DNA of 64,000 nucleotides from Paenibacillus antibioticophila (GTDB lineage: Bacteria > Bacillota > Bacilli > Paenibacillales > Paenibacillaceae), in NCBI RefSeq assembly GCF_000455265.1, contig NZ_HG005139.1, forward strand, positions 611,773 to 675,772. Reading direction: 5' to 3'. Below the pieces are notes generated by a model. It had not been told where the DNA came from. It searched no databases and saw only the letters and a program-made list of their open reading frames with translations. The position numbers were made by a program, and so were the translations under genes. Positions 1 through 9,281 of this stretch are shown piece after piece; positions within the stretch are counted from its first letter, which is position 1, and each line of letters opens with the position of its first letter.

Positions 1-137
1 TGAGCTACGTCCCGTCAACTTCACATTGGGTAAATTCTTCAGTGAAGACAAGAAATAATATAGCACTTTTCAAGAAGGGATGCAAGCACTTTTTACCTAA
101 AGAAAAATTGCTTGCCGGAGAAATTTCAAGGCATTGC

Positions 138-166
138 TTGCCATCGAAGTCAACTTTTCATATAAT
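138..166 (+). promoter_or_regulatory. sigma-A promoter of the pheST leader
   Basis: TTGCCA at 138-143 and a perfect TATAAT at 161-166 are separated by 17 bp. Transcription would start near 173, just ahead of the T-box leader. The first 137 bases of the window hold no gene or other signal that I can recognise. Confidence 0.8.
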
Positions 167-172
167 AGCAGA

Positions 173-478
173 TAATTGAACAAGCAAATGCAAAGATGGA
201 GATAAGTAAGCAGAAGCCTCCTCACAGGGACAGGGTGCCATGGATTGAGAGCACTCTTGCGGAAACAGGCTGCTGAAGTTCACTCCGGAGCAGTGCCTTG
301 AACCCGATGGAGATTTGGATCCCGCGGCAATAGAGGTTACCGGCTGCGACCCGTTATGTCGATCAAGTGAGAATTCAGGCCAGACTGCGAGTTTGTGGTG
401 TTTGCAGGTGCTTATGAGTTCTAACAAGGGTGGTACCACGGTCTGTTCGTCCCTTTCTGGGAGAACAGGCCTTTTTTA
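173..478 (+). promoter_or_regulatory. T-box leader (tRNA-Phe sensing) of pheST
   Basis: The conserved T-box core AGGGTGGTACCACG lies at 427-440. It is followed by a terminator hairpin (GGTCTGTTC ... GAACAGGCC, 440-471) and a T run at 472-477. Upstream, Stem I features are visible: AGTAAGCAGAAG near 206, a GGTGCCA distal-loop motif near 235, and a TTC triplet near 278 in a plausible specifier position, which would fit tRNA-Phe. In this family, uncharged tRNA stabilises the antiterminator so that the downstream synthetase genes are transcribed. The specifier assignment is an inference; the T-box itself is clear. Confidence 0.92.
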
Positions 479-545
479 TTTTTCCAGTGAGGCAATAATG
501 GACATGAAAGATCTTAGCATGAAAGTCTAAAGGGGGATTCAATCA

Positions 546-1580
546 ATGAAACAGCGTCTGGAATCATTGAAGCAGGAAGCAGTGGAGCAGCTTGGCGGGG
601 TTGCCGATGTGGCCCAGTTAAACGACCTTCGGGTAAAGTATTTGGGGAAAAAGGGAGCACTAACAGAAATCCTGCGGGGCATGGGGGCATTGAGCGCTGA
701 GGAGCGTCCGATCATTGGCCAGGTGGCGAATGAGGTGCGGGGCGTGATTGAAGCTCTGGTTGAAGAGAAGCAGGCAGCGTTCGACCGCAAGGAGACAGAA
801 GGACGCTTGGCGGCGGAGAAGGTCGATGTTACCCTGCCAGGCCGCCCGATGACGCAAGGCTCAGTTCACCCGTTGAACCAGGTCATCCAGGAGATTGAAG
901 ATATTTTTATCGGTATGGGCTATCGAATTGCTGAAGGACCTGAGGTGGAGACGGATTATTATAACTTTGAAGCGCTGAACCTTCCGAAGAATCACCCGGC
1001 GCGGGATATGCAGGATTCCTTCTATTTGACGGAGGAATTGCTGATGCGTACCCATACCTCTCCGGTTCAGGTGCGTACCATGGAAGCGATGAAAGGGGAG
1101 GTGCCGGTCAAGGTTATCTGTCCGGGGCGCGTATTCCGGCGTGACGACGACGATGCGACGCATTCCTTCCAGTTCCATCAAATCGAGGGTCTTGTTATTG
1201 GCGAAAAGATTCGAATGAGCGACCTGAAAGGCACACTGCTGGAATTCACCCGCAAAATGTTCGGCAGCCAGACTCAAATCCGGTTGCGTCCAAGCTTTTT
1301 CCCGTTCACTGAGCCCAGCGTTGAGGTTGATGTAACCTGCGTGAAATGCGGTGGTGACGGCTGCAGAGTATGCAAAGATTCGGGCTGGCTGGAAATCCTG
1401 GGCAGCGGCATGGTCCACCCTCGCGTTCTGGAGATGAGCGGCTACGATCCTGAAAAGTATAGCGGCTTTGCCTTCGGTATGGGGATGGAACGGATTGCGA
1501 TGCTGAAATACGGTGTCGATGACATCCGTCATTTCTTTACGAATGATCTGCGTTTCCTGCAGCAGTTTTCGAGAATATAG
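546..1580 (+). CDS. pheS: phenylalanyl-tRNA synthetase alpha subunit
   Basis: Class II aminoacyl-tRNA synthetase subunit that joins phenylalanine to tRNA-Phe as an alpha2-beta2 enzyme with PheT. The protein has 344 residues, the usual length in Bacillales. The N-terminal ~90 residues form the tRNA-binding coiled coil; the catalytic core carries the [13 protein letters not shown] region, the [16 protein letters not shown] stretch (motif 2) and the C-terminal [20 protein letters not shown] (motif 3). The start is ATG with AGGGGGAT upstream. It lies behind a T-box leader and 28 bp before pheT, so both subunits respond to tRNA-Phe charging. Confidence 0.98.
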   Translation: MKQRLESLKQEAVEQLGGVADVAQLNDLRVKYLGKKGALTEILRGMGALSAEERPIIGQVANEVRGVIEALVEEKQAAFDRKETEGRLAAEKVDVTLPGRPMTQGSVHPLNQVIQEIEDIFIGMGYRIAEGPEVETDYYNFEALNLPKNHPARDMQDSFYLTEELLMRTHTSPVQVRTMEAMKGEVPVKVICPGRVFRRDDDDATHSFQFHQIEGLVIGEKIRMSDLKGTLLEFTRKMFGSQTQIRLRPSFFPFTEPSVEVDVTCVKCGGDGCRVCKDSGWLEILGSGMVHPRVLEMSGYDPEKYSGFAFGMGMERIAMLKYGVDDIRHFFTNDLRFLQQFSRI

Positions 1581-1608
1581 AGCGCCGAATAGGGAAGGGG
1601 AATATACG

Positions 1609-4065
1609 ATGAAAGTTTCAACCGATTGGTTATCACAATATGTATCTTTGGAGCAGGTTGATGTTGCCGAGCTCGCCGAGAAAATCACCCGGTCCGGGAT
1701 CGAAATCGATGGCGTTGAGAACCGGAACAAAGGGGTATCCGCACAGGTTGTTGTCGGGTATGTCAAGCATAAGGAAAAGCATCCGGATGCGGATAAGCTG
1801 AACATCTGCACGGTGGATGCCGGGCAAGAAGAAGATCTTCAGATCGTCTGCGGCGCTAAAAATGTGGATGCCGGACAAAAAGTACCGGTCGCGCTTGTGG
1901 GAGCCAAGCTTCCGGGCGGCCTGGACATTAAGAAAGCCAAGCTGCGCGGAGTGGTCTCCCAAGGGATGATCTGTTCCGCCAAAGAGCTTGGACTTAATGA
2001 TAAGCTGCTGCCAAAGGAGCAGCAGGAGGGTATTCTTGTACTTCCTGCCGACAGTACAGTCGGTTCCCCGATCGCCAAGCTGTTGCATCTGGATGATCAG
2101 GTGCTGGATTTCGATCTGACACCGAACCGTTCGGATTGTCTTAGCATGCTGGGAGCGGCATATGAAGTAGCGGCCATACTGGGCCGGGAAGTAAAGCTCC
2201 CTGATCCTGAAAGCAAATTGATCGAAGTGTCTGATGCAGCCTCTGAATCGATTCAGGTAAAAATTGAGTCGCCCGAGCTGTGCGACCGGTATGCCGTAAG
2301 AGTTATTTCCGGCGTAGAAATCGAGCCTTCCCCGCTATGGCTGCAGAGCCGTCTGATGGCAGCGGGAATCCGGCCGATCAATAACATTGTGGATATTACG
2401 AATTACGTTATGCTGGAATACGGCCAACCTCTCCATGCGTTTGATGCCGACAAAATCGCCGGGAAAACCATTGGCGTACGTGCTTCACGGGCAGGGGAGA
2501 AGCTGGTTACATTGGATGGACAGGAGCGGACCTTGGAACCGGAAACCCTGCTGATCGTCGATGGGGAAGACCGTCCGGTCGGGCTGGCAGGCGTTATGGG
2601 CGGCCTGGATTCTGAAGTGACGGATTCAACACATACCATTGTGCTGGAATCTGCCAAATTCGACGGCGGTTCCATTCGTAAAACCTCCCGTCAGCTGGGG
2701 CTTCGCTCTGAAGCCTCGCAACGCTTCGAGAAGGAGGTTGATCCGGCAAGAGTTCTTCCTGCTCTCAACCAAGCTTCGCTGATGATTGCAGAGCTTGCAG
2801 GCGGCCGAGTGCATAAAGGTATCGTCCAGGCGGTTGAGCGGGAACCCGAGCCAAAGACAATCAAGCTCTCTTTAAGCAAGGTGAACGATTATCTCGGAAC
2901 AGATATCTCGCTGCTGGAAGCTAAGGCCATTCTGCTGCGTCTCCACTTCGAGTGCGGGGATGCCGGTACCGGCGAGCTTGAAGTAGGGGTTCCTACACGT
3001 CGTGGAGATATTACCCGGGATGTGGATCTCATTGAGGAAATCGCCCGGATCTACGGCTATGATAACATTCCTACAACCTTTATTGAGGGCCGGACAACAG
3101 CCGGAGGCTACACCAAGGCACAGGCTTTGCGCCGTGCGCTTCGCCAGCTGCTCGTGCACGGGGGCTGGCAGGAGACACTGGGATATTCATTCATTCGTGA
3201 AGGAGCGGCCTGTGTATTCCCATCGCTCGGAAGAGGCGGCGGAGAGGCTCGCCTAGCCATGCCGATGAGCGAGGACCGCAGTGTGCTCCGGGGAAGCTTG
3301 CTGCCGGGACTGATGGATATGGCACAGTACAACCGGAACCGCAAGCAGAACGATCTGGCGATCTTCGAGATCGGTACTGTGTTCCACTCGGTTGATGAGA
3401 AGCTTGCAGAGAAGCCGCATGAGCTGGCTGTTCTAGGCTTGCTGCTGACAGGAAACCGCGGACTCAAGACATGGAACACCTCTGCGGAAAAGGTGGACTT
3501 CTTCGACCTGAAGGGGGCTCTGGAAAGTGTATTTGCCAGCCTGGGTCTGGAAGGCCGGGTACGCTATGCAGTTGATAGTCCTAAGGGCTTCCATCCGGGA
3601 CGCTCCGCCTCGCTCTATCTGCATACGGCCGGAGAGGGTGAAGTTCATATCGGCACACTGGGTCAGCTTCATCCGGAGCTGCAGCGTGACATGGATCTGG
3701 AGGATACCTATGCGGCCGAGCTGCTGCTCGCACCTCTGTTCAGCCATGCCGGGGAAACAGTAAGCTATCGCGATTTGCCGCGCTTCCCGGCCATGCAGCG
3801 GGACATTGCTGTCGTAGTTGACCAGTCCGTCGAAGCGGGCTCGCTTCTTGAATTGATCAAGCAGACAGCAGGCGAATGGCTTGAGCATGCCGAGGTATTT
3901 GATGTCTTTACGGGAAGCAAGCTCGGCGAAGGCAAGAAGAGCGTGGCCTTGTCTCTTATCTACCGTCATATAGAGCGGACGTTGACAGATGAAGAGGTGG
4001 CGAAGGCGCATGAATCCGTGATTCAAGCTCTTGAGCAAACTTTTGCCGCTGAATTGAGAAAATAG
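1609..4065 (+). CDS. pheT: phenylalanyl-tRNA synthetase beta subunit
   Basis: Beta subunit of the PheRS tetramer, with editing and tRNA-binding roles. The product is 818 residues. It begins MKVSTDWLSQYV, has a tRNA-binding (EMAP/OB) domain at about residues 40-150, then B3/B4 editing, B5 and a ferredoxin-fold anticodon-binding domain at the C-terminus (RDLPRFPAMQRDIAVVV). The frame is open from 1513, but the ATG at 1609 is chosen because it is preceded by AAGGGG, begins with the family N-terminus and does not overlap pheS. Co-transcribed with pheS under the T-box. Confidence 0.97.
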   Translation: MKVSTDWLSQYVSLEQVDVAELAEKITRSGIEIDGVENRNKGVSAQVVVGYVKHKEKHPDADKLNICTVDAGQEEDLQIVCGAKNVDAGQKVPVALVGAKLPGGLDIKKAKLRGVVSQGMICSAKELGLNDKLLPKEQQEGILVLPADSTVGSPIAKLLHLDDQVLDFDLTPNRSDCLSMLGAAYEVAAILGREVKLPDPESKLIEVSDAASESIQVKIESPELCDRYAVRVISGVEIEPSPLWLQSRLMAAGIRPINNIVDITNYVMLEYGQPLHAFDADKIAGKTIGVRASRAGEKLVTLDGQERTLEPETLLIVDGEDRPVGLAGVMGGLDSEVTDSTHTIVLESAKFDGGSIRKTSRQLGLRSEASQRFEKEVDPARVLPALNQASLMIAELAGGRVHKGIVQAVEREPEPKTIKLSLSKVNDYLGTDISLLEAKAILLRLHFECGDAGTGELEVGVPTRRGDITRDVDLIEEIARIYGYDNIPTTFIEGRTTAGGYTKAQALRRALRQLLVHGGWQETLGYSFIREGAACVFPSLGRGGGEARLAMPMSEDRSVLRGSLLPGLMDMAQYNRNRKQNDLAIFEIGTVFHSVDEKLAEKPHELAVLGLLLTGNRGLKTWNTSAEKVDFFDLKGALESVFASLGLEGRVRYAVDSPKGFHPGRSASLYLHTAGEGEVHIGTLGQLHPELQRDMDLEDTYAAELLLAPLFSHAGETVSYRDLPRFPAMQRDIAVVVDQSVEAGSLLELIKQTAGEWLEHAEVFDVFTGSKLGEGKKSVALSLIYRHIERTLTDEEVAKAHESVIQALEQTFAAELRK

Positions 4066-4080
4066 CAGGAATTATGTGGA

Positions 4081-4127
4081 GTCACATCGAATCATGAGTG
4101 TAAGAGTCATGCTTCGGTGTGGCTTTT
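4081..4127 (+). terminator. rho-independent terminator of pheST
   Basis: An 18-nt left arm (4081-4098) pairs, with a few G-U pairs and mismatches, with GTCATGCTTCGGTGTGGC at 4106-4123. A short TTTT run follows. It lies 15 bp after the pheT stop. Confidence 0.7.
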
Positions 4128-4211
4128 CTATAAGAGGCAAAGCAGACTTTTGAACGCGCATTATAAAAAAACGACACCCAAGAGTAACCCAGGACGAAGG
4201 AGGCCCCTGCT

Positions 4212-5753
4212 GTGAATACCCCTGATCGCATTACAATAAACGTAGAAATATACGGCACATCCTATAAAATTGTGGGTTCCAACCCCGAGTATATGAAGCA
4301 AGTCGCCCGTCGTGTAGACAGCCATATGCGCTCCATGGCCAAGCAATACGCCCATCTGGATACTCCGAGATTAGCCGTGCTGGCTGCGGTGAGAATGGCG
4401 GAAGAAGCGGTTAAGGTTGATGATCTGCAGGCTGAACTAGAGGAACTCCAGAAGGAAAAGGGAAGCCTAGCTCAGGAGATCTCCGTCCTTCAGGCGCTCC
4501 ATACGAAACAGGAAGCTGCACAAAAGGAGCTTCAGGAAGAGCGGCATCAATTAAAAAGTGACAAGAAGACCTTGACCGAACAGAATGCCAAGCAGGCTGC
4601 TTCTCTTCAAGAGAGGGAGGCGGAGTGCTTGAAGCTGGGCGGTAAGGTTCAGGAGCTTGAACGTCAACTAGCAGAGCTAAAGGGCAGCAATGCTCAACTT
4701 CAGGCGAAGCTGCGCGGAGTTGAACAGGAGGCTCGAAAGGAGCAGCAGGAGAAGACCAAGGCGCAAGGCGAGCTTCAAGCAGCCAAAGAGCGTGAGGAGG
4801 AAGCGAGGAAAGCTGGCGTACAGTCGAAAGAGAGCGCAGCTAGGCTGGAACAGCAGGTGAAGCTGCTGCAGCAATCCTTGCAAGCGGCAGATAGCGAGAT
4901 TAAGAAGCAGCAGCGCCTGCAGCAAGAGACGAAAGCCCGGGAGGACAAGCTCCGTGAGGAGCTGGAAGCCGTCGTTCAGAACGAGGCATCCTGGCAAAAG
5001 CTTGCCGATAAGCGGAGTGAAGAGCTTAGCCGGATGGAGATCACGCTGATGGAGAGCAAGGAGGCTGCAGCAGGTCTGGAGCGTAAGCTTGCTGTATCGG
5101 CGGAAGAGCAGGAAGCTGTGAAGAATAACTTGGCGCAGGAGCAAAATCGGGTTAGAGACCTGCAGACGGAGCTGTCGGGCCTGCAGGAAAAGCTTGCAGA
5201 GGCAGAGCAGACGAAAGAAACCTTGTTCAACAATGATCAATTTATACGTGAGGATAATGAGCGTTTGCAGAACGAAGTAGAGAAGCTTGGTGACCGGCTT
5301 CAACAGCTGGAGCAGGACATTAAGGATTATGCGGCGCTTGCCGAAGATCAGGAACAGGCAAGGGAAGCTGCGGAGATCCGCGAGCGGGAATGGCGCGAGC
5401 AGCTTGCTCTGGCGGAGCAGGAGCTGAACTCCTGGCGTGATACAGAGCGTGAGCTCCAGCTTCAAATTGAGAACTGGCAGCAGGAGAGCGCAGCCGGCGG
5501 GGAACAAGTGCTGACCTTGAAAGAGGACTATGAAGAAGTATTGAAGGAACGTGATCGGCTTGCGGAAGAATTGAAGCAGATTTCGGACAGCTTCGAGATA
5601 GTCTCTCATGAATACCGCCTGCTTCAAGTGGAGCGGGAAATGTCCTTGGAGAAATCGGAGAGCCGTGAAGCAGAATATCAGCGTCTGAAGGAGGACTATG
5701 CCAAGCTGCAGAACGAATACAATGAATGGATCGAATTAATAGAACAGGATTGA
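4212..5753 (+). CDS. zapA: ZapA-domain protein with a very long coiled-coil tail
   Basis: The first ~75 residues (ITINVEIYGTSYKIVGS, YMKQVARRVDSHMRSMA, TPRLAVLAAVRMAEE) match the ZapA fold that binds and bundles FtsZ at the division site. The rest, residues ~76-513, is almost unbroken heptad-rich coiled coil full of E, Q, K and L, with no membrane segment. Canonical ZapA is about 85-110 residues, so this is roughly five times longer. Start is GTG with AAGGAGG upstream. Position after pheT matches the zapA neighbourhood in Bacillus, although rnhC, the CvpA-like gene and polX of that cluster are absent here. FtsZ binding by the N-terminus is an inference from the family; the role of the tail is unknown. 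Confidence 0.85.
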   Translation: MNTPDRITINVEIYGTSYKIVGSNPEYMKQVARRVDSHMRSMAKQYAHLDTPRLAVLAAVRMAEEAVKVDDLQAELEELQKEKGSLAQEISVLQALHTKQEAAQKELQEERHQLKSDKKTLTEQNAKQAASLQEREAECLKLGGKVQELERQLAELKGSNAQLQAKLRGVEQEARKEQQEKTKAQGELQAAKEREEEARKAGVQSKESAARLEQQVKLLQQSLQAADSEIKKQQRLQQETKAREDKLREELEAVVQNEASWQKLADKRSEELSRMEITLMESKEAAAGLERKLAVSAEEQEAVKNNLAQEQNRVRDLQTELSGLQEKLAEAEQTKETLFNNDQFIREDNERLQNEVEKLGDRLQQLEQDIKDYAALAEDQEQAREAAEIREREWREQLALAEQELNSWRDTERELQLQIENWQQESAAGGEQVLTLKEDYEEVLKERDRLAEELKQISDSFEIVSHEYRLLQVEREMSLEKSESREAEYQRLKEDYAKLQNEYNEWIELIEQD

Positions 5754-5772
5754 TTCATAGCCGTATCAACAG

Positions 5773-5812
5773 AATAGCGCCACCGGTACAAGGGACCGGG
5801 CGGCGCTATTTT
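5773..5812. terminator. bidirectional terminator between zapA and the cupredoxin gene
   Basis: AATAGCGCCACCGGT pairs with ACCGGGCGGCGCTATT around a short loop, with T-rich sequence on the plus side (TTTTGCC). The two flanking genes converge on it. Confidence 0.75.
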
Positions 5813-5825
5813 GCCGTGTTGTTTG

Positions 5826-6197
5826 TCACTCAACAATAAGTGTAGACACCATGGTGCCATGCCCAGAACCGCACATGATAGAGCATGCAATTTCATATTT
5901 TCCGGCTTCCTTCGGAGTGATCACGACGGAGTCTTTCTTACCGCTCAACTGCACTCGCAAGCCGGGAATTAGGATTCCATGATTCCCCTCCACATTTTTG
6001 AAGGTGATTTGCACAGGGACATCCTTCTTTACACGGTATTCTTTTTGGTCAAATTCATAATTGACGGCTTCGATGACGAGTTCGGCCTCGGGCTTAACCT
6101 GGGCTTCAGTGCTTGCTGCAGAATTGGAGTTGCTTGAACATGCACTTGCCAAAGTCAAAAGAACGCATAACATCAATAATGCAATCGTCTTTCTCAT
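5826..6197 (-). CDS. lipoprotein with a CuA-type cupredoxin domain
   Basis: A 123-residue exported protein. A signal peptide ends in the lipobox LASAC (Cys20), so it should be lipid-anchored on the outer face of the membrane. The remainder is a cupredoxin beta-barrel (ITFKNVEGNHGILIPGL, then CSIMCGSGHGTM). His73 plus Cys105-x3-Cys109-x3-His113-x2-Met116 reproduces the binuclear CuA ligand pattern of cytochrome c oxidase subunit II, but the protein lacks the subunit II membrane anchor and no oxidase genes are nearby. Start chosen at ATG 6197 with GGGGG seven bases upstream; a TTG at 6203 touches the ribosome site and is unlikely. It could transfer electrons or carry copper; the sequence does not decide. 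Confidence 0.85.
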   Translation of the reverse strand: MRKTIALLMLCVLLTLASACSSNSNSAASTEAQVKPEAELVIEAVNYEFDQKEYRVKKDVPVQITFKNVEGNHGILIPGLRVQLSGKKDSVVITPKEAGKYEIACSIMCGSGHGTMVSTLIVE

Positions 6198-6319
6198 TGT
6201 CAATCCCCCGCAATATGATATATTTGTGACAATTCCAAATGTATTATAGCCTAGTTGCAGTTAAAGAAAGAATGAGAAGTGTGTCTAAATGGTGAACGCA
6301 TAAAATGAATATACACGTC

Positions 6320-6350
6320 AAAAAGCCCGAGGCGCATACCCCAGGCTTTT
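6320..6350 (-). terminator. terminator after the holin-like gene
   Basis: Read on the minus strand, AAAAGCCTGGGG pairs with the CCTCGGGCTTTTT side and runs into a T tract. It lies about 30 bp beyond the stop of the 6384-6740 gene. Confidence 0.65.
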
Positions 6351-6383
6351 CGATCAATTCGATGCCGGTACGATATGAAGCTG

Positions 6384-6740
6384 CTATCGCTGGCTTCTTC
6401 CTGCCTCAAACGGTGTGGACACAGGGATGAACAAATCGATGATCCCGATCACAAGCGCCGCGAGGATCGCCCCAATAATAGAGACAGATACGCCGGAGAC
6501 AATAAATTGAGCCAGCCAGATGACGAGTGCGCTCGTAATGAAGCCGACGATGCCGCGTCCGAACGGGGTGACCTTTTTTCCGAAGATCCCTTCGATTGCC
6601 CAACCGATCAAGGCAATGACGAGTGCGAGCAGCAGGGCGCTGCCAAAGCCGCCTATACTGAATTGCGGGACGAGCCAGCCCACTACAAGCAGTACGAGGG
6701 CTGATACGATAAAACGCACAACGTGTCCCAGAAATCGCAT
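6384..6740 (-). CDS. phage-holin-family (4_2 type) membrane protein
   Basis: A 118-residue integral membrane protein with four hydrophobic segments: FIVSALVLLVVGWLVPQF, ALLLALVIALIGWAIEGIF, IVGFITSALVIWLAQFIV and IIGAILAALVIGIIDLFI. This length and spacing fit the chromosomal 'phage holin family 4, superfamily II' proteins that are common in Bacillales and are not phage-borne. No lysis gene is nearby, so a phage origin is not supported. The start is ATG at 6740, with AAAGGAGG 9 bases upstream; the open frame continues to 6881 without another ribosome site. Function unknown. Confidence 0.8.
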   Translation of the reverse strand: MRFLGHVVRFIVSALVLLVVGWLVPQFSIGGFGSALLLALVIALIGWAIEGIFGKKVTPFGRGIVGFITSALVIWLAQFIVSGVSVSIIGAILAALVIGIIDLFIPVSTPFEAGRSQR

Positions 6741-6896
6741 GGAACTTGGCCTCCTTTTTAGAATGGATAGATCTCCTTGGTCCTTCTTTTGAATCCTGCT
6801 TAGTGTGTACGGGAAAAACCTTAAATATGTACCCGGACTGCAAATGGCGGAAATACGGGATATTCGATATAATATAAACAATGCTCGAGGGGAGTC

Positions 6897-9269
6897 GTGA
6901 GTTTCTTGAACGAAAAAATATTCAAAACGATGGAATACCGCAAAATTATCGATCAGCTAATTAAATATACACAAACTCCGATGGGGAAAGAGGCCGCGGA
7001 CCGGCTTGTCCCTGTACCGGATCTGGAAGAAGTCAAGCGCTTGCTGCAAGGAACGGAGGAGGCTTTCACGGTCGACAGATTGAAGGGCGCCCCTTCCTTC
7101 GGCGGAATCGTCGATATGACGCCTGCAGTAAAGCGGGCCCGCATTGGCGGAACCTTGAATCCTCATGAGCTTCTTGGAGTGGCAACGACGCTGGAAGGGG
7201 CGCGGAGAATTAAGCGCTACCTTGCTTCCATGCACGAGGAGCATCCTGCCCAATTGCTGCATGCCTTGAGCGAGAACATCAGCGAGCAAAAGCCGCTGGA
7301 GGATGCAATCAAGCGATGCATTGACGACAGCGCTGAAGTACTGGACTCAGCCAGTGCCGAGCTTGCCCAAATTCGCCGTGAGCTGCGGGGAGGGGAAGTC
7401 CGGATTCGCGAGAAGCTGGAGGCCATGATCCGGTCCTCCAACGTCTCGAAAATGCTGCAGGATCAATTGATCACGATTCGCGGAGACCGGTTTGTTATTC
7501 CGGTTAAGGCGGAATACCGCGCCCATTTCGGCGGGATTGTTCACGATCAATCAGGCTCCGGGGCAACGCTCTTTATAGAGCCGGAATCGATTGTCGCCAT
7601 GAACAATAAGCTGCGGGAGACCAGGCTTCGCGAGGAGCGCGAGATCGAGGTTATTTTGCAAAAGCTGACTGCGCTTACGGGAGACCAGGCCGAGCTGCTG
7701 CTATATGATAGCGACGTAGTTGGCCAGCTGGATTTCTTATTTGGGAAGGCGCGTTTGGCCCGCGAAATGAAGGCTGTTCTTCCAAGGATGAATGATCGCG
7801 GATTTATGAAGCTGCGAAAAGGCCGGCATCCGCTAATTGACCGCGACCAGGTCGTGCCCATCGATGTGGAGCTGGGCAACCAATATTCCACGATTATTGT
7901 TACGGGACCGAATACGGGCGGGAAGACGGTTACGCTGAAGACGATCGGCTTATTGAGTCTGATGGCGATGTCCGGCTTGTTTGTTCCTGCCGAGGAAGGA
8001 AGCCAGCTGTGCGTATTTGACGCGATTTATGCAGACATCGGAGATGAGCAGAGTATTGAGCAGAGCCTCAGTACCTTCTCCAGCCACATGACGAATATTA
8101 TCTCCATCCTGAAGCAGATGACGCCTAAAAGTCTCGTGCTGCTGGATGAAGTGGGCGCGGGTACCGATCCAGCCGAAGGCTCGGCACTGGCAATTGCCAT
8201 ACTGGAGCATATACACAGCTTCGGTAGCCGCATGATCGCTACGACACATTACAGCGAATTGAAGGCTTATGCTTATGAGCGTAAAGGCGTCATCAACGCA
8301 AGTATGGAGTTTGACGTGAATACGCTTAGTCCGACGTATCGATTGCTTGTTGGCGTTCCGGGACGAAGCAACGCCTTTGCCATTGCGGAGCGTCTGGGGC
8401 TGCCATCGCAGATTCTGGACTACGCCCGCGGTGAAGTAACGGAAGAGGATCAGCGGGTAGAGCATATGATTGCCTCGCTCGAAGAGAATCGGACCGCGGC
8501 AGAGCAGGAACGGGAATCGGCCGAGAAGCTGCGTAAGGATCTGGAGAATCTGCGAAGCCGCCATGAGGCCGAGCTTGAGAAGCTTGAGCAGCAGAAGGAC
8601 CGCAGGCTGGAGAAGGCCGAAGACGAGGCGCGGGCTATTATTGCCAAGGCAAAAGCCGAGGCGGAGAAGATTATTGATGATCTTCGGCGAATCGCTCAGG
8701 AAGAAGGCGCTGCCGTTAAGGATCACAAGCTGATAGCGGCCCGCAAGCAGCTGGAGGAGGCCGAGCCTGCCCAGCGGAAGAAGACAGCCGTCCGCAAAGC
8801 GGGCAAACAGCCGCGGCAGATCGGTCCCGGGGATGAGGTTATGGTCTACAGCCTGAACCAGAAAGGGCATGTTGTAGAGCTTGCAGGAGCGAAGGAAGCG
8901 CTGGTCCAGCTTGGGATCATGAAGATGAAGGTTTCATTAGACGACCTGGAGCTCCTGGCGGCTTCGCCGGCGCCAAAACCGGTTCAAAAAGTCGCACCGA
9001 ACGTTAAACGGACAAGAGACGATAATACTAGAAGCGAGCTGGATCTGCGGGGAGCCAACCTGGAAGAAGCGCTTATCGAGGTGGACCGTTTCATTGACGA
9101 AGCCTATCTGGCGAATCTTGGACAGGTCTATATCATTCACGGGAAGGGCACGGGTATCCTTCGCACCGGCATATCTGAATATTTGCGCAAGCATAAGCAC
9201 ATCAAGAGCTACCGGCTGGGAAATTACGGCGAAGGCGGAACCGGGGTTACCGTTGCCGAGCTGAAGTGA
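6897..9269 (+). CDS. mutS2: MutS2 family ATPase with Smr domain
   Basis: A 790-residue DNA-binding ATPase/endonuclease of the MutS2 family, which acts on recombination intermediates and, in Bacillus, on collided ribosomes rather than in mismatch repair. MutS lever and clamp regions occupy the first ~300 residues. The Walker A GPNTGGKTVTLKT sits at ~336-348, Walker B VLLDEVGAGTDPAEGS follows at ~418, a charged coiled coil spans ~510-640, and a C-terminal Smr domain (LDLRGANLEEALIEVDRF, then IIHGKGTGILR) completes it. Start is GTG 6897, or TTG 6906, which gives MNEKIFKTMEY and better spacing from GAGGGGAG. A TATAAT at 6868-6873 may be its -10, with only a weak -35. Confidence 0.96.
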   Translation: MSFLNEKIFKTMEYRKIIDQLIKYTQTPMGKEAADRLVPVPDLEEVKRLLQGTEEAFTVDRLKGAPSFGGIVDMTPAVKRARIGGTLNPHELLGVATTLEGARRIKRYLASMHEEHPAQLLHALSENISEQKPLEDAIKRCIDDSAEVLDSASAELAQIRRELRGGEVRIREKLEAMIRSSNVSKMLQDQLITIRGDRFVIPVKAEYRAHFGGIVHDQSGSGATLFIEPESIVAMNNKLRETRLREEREIEVILQKLTALTGDQAELLLYDSDVVGQLDFLFGKARLAREMKAVLPRMNDRGFMKLRKGRHPLIDRDQVVPIDVELGNQYSTIIVTGPNTGGKTVTLKTIGLLSLMAMSGLFVPAEEGSQLCVFDAIYADIGDEQSIEQSLSTFSSHMTNIISILKQMTPKSLVLLDEVGAGTDPAEGSALAIAILEHIHSFGSRMIATTHYSELKAYAYERKGVINASMEFDVNTLSPTYRLLVGVPGRSNAFAIAERLGLPSQILDYARGEVTEEDQRVEHMIASLEENRTAAEQERESAEKLRKDLENLRSRHEAELEKLEQQKDRRLEKAEDEARAIIAKAKAEAEKIIDDLRRIAQEEGAAVKDHKLIAARKQLEEAEPAQRKKTAVRKAGKQPRQIGPGDEVMVYSLNQKGHVVELAGAKEALVQLGIMKMKVSLDDLELLAASPAPKPVQKVAPNVKRTRDDNTRSELDLRGANLEEALIEVDRFIDEAYLANLGQVYIIHGKGTGILRTGISEYLRKHKHIKSYRLGNYGEGGTGVTVAELK

Positions 9270-9281
9270 TGAGGAGGATGT

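Noticed and set aside
861..1811. 316-codon minus-strand open frame across pheS and pheT
   Set aside because: Shadow of two certain genes, no ribosome site and no recognisable domain.
4677..5627. 316-codon minus-strand open frame inside zapA
   Set aside because: It is the Leu-rich reverse reading of a Glu/Gln/Lys-rich coiled coil, with no ribosome site; a shadow frame.
6384..6740. Prophage remnant suggested by the holin-like gene
   Set aside because: No endolysin, integrase or structural phage gene nearby; this holin-like family is common on Bacillales chromosomes.
7950..8870. 306-codon minus-strand open frame inside mutS2
   Set aside because: Overlaps conserved MutS2 coding sequence entirely and shows no family motif.
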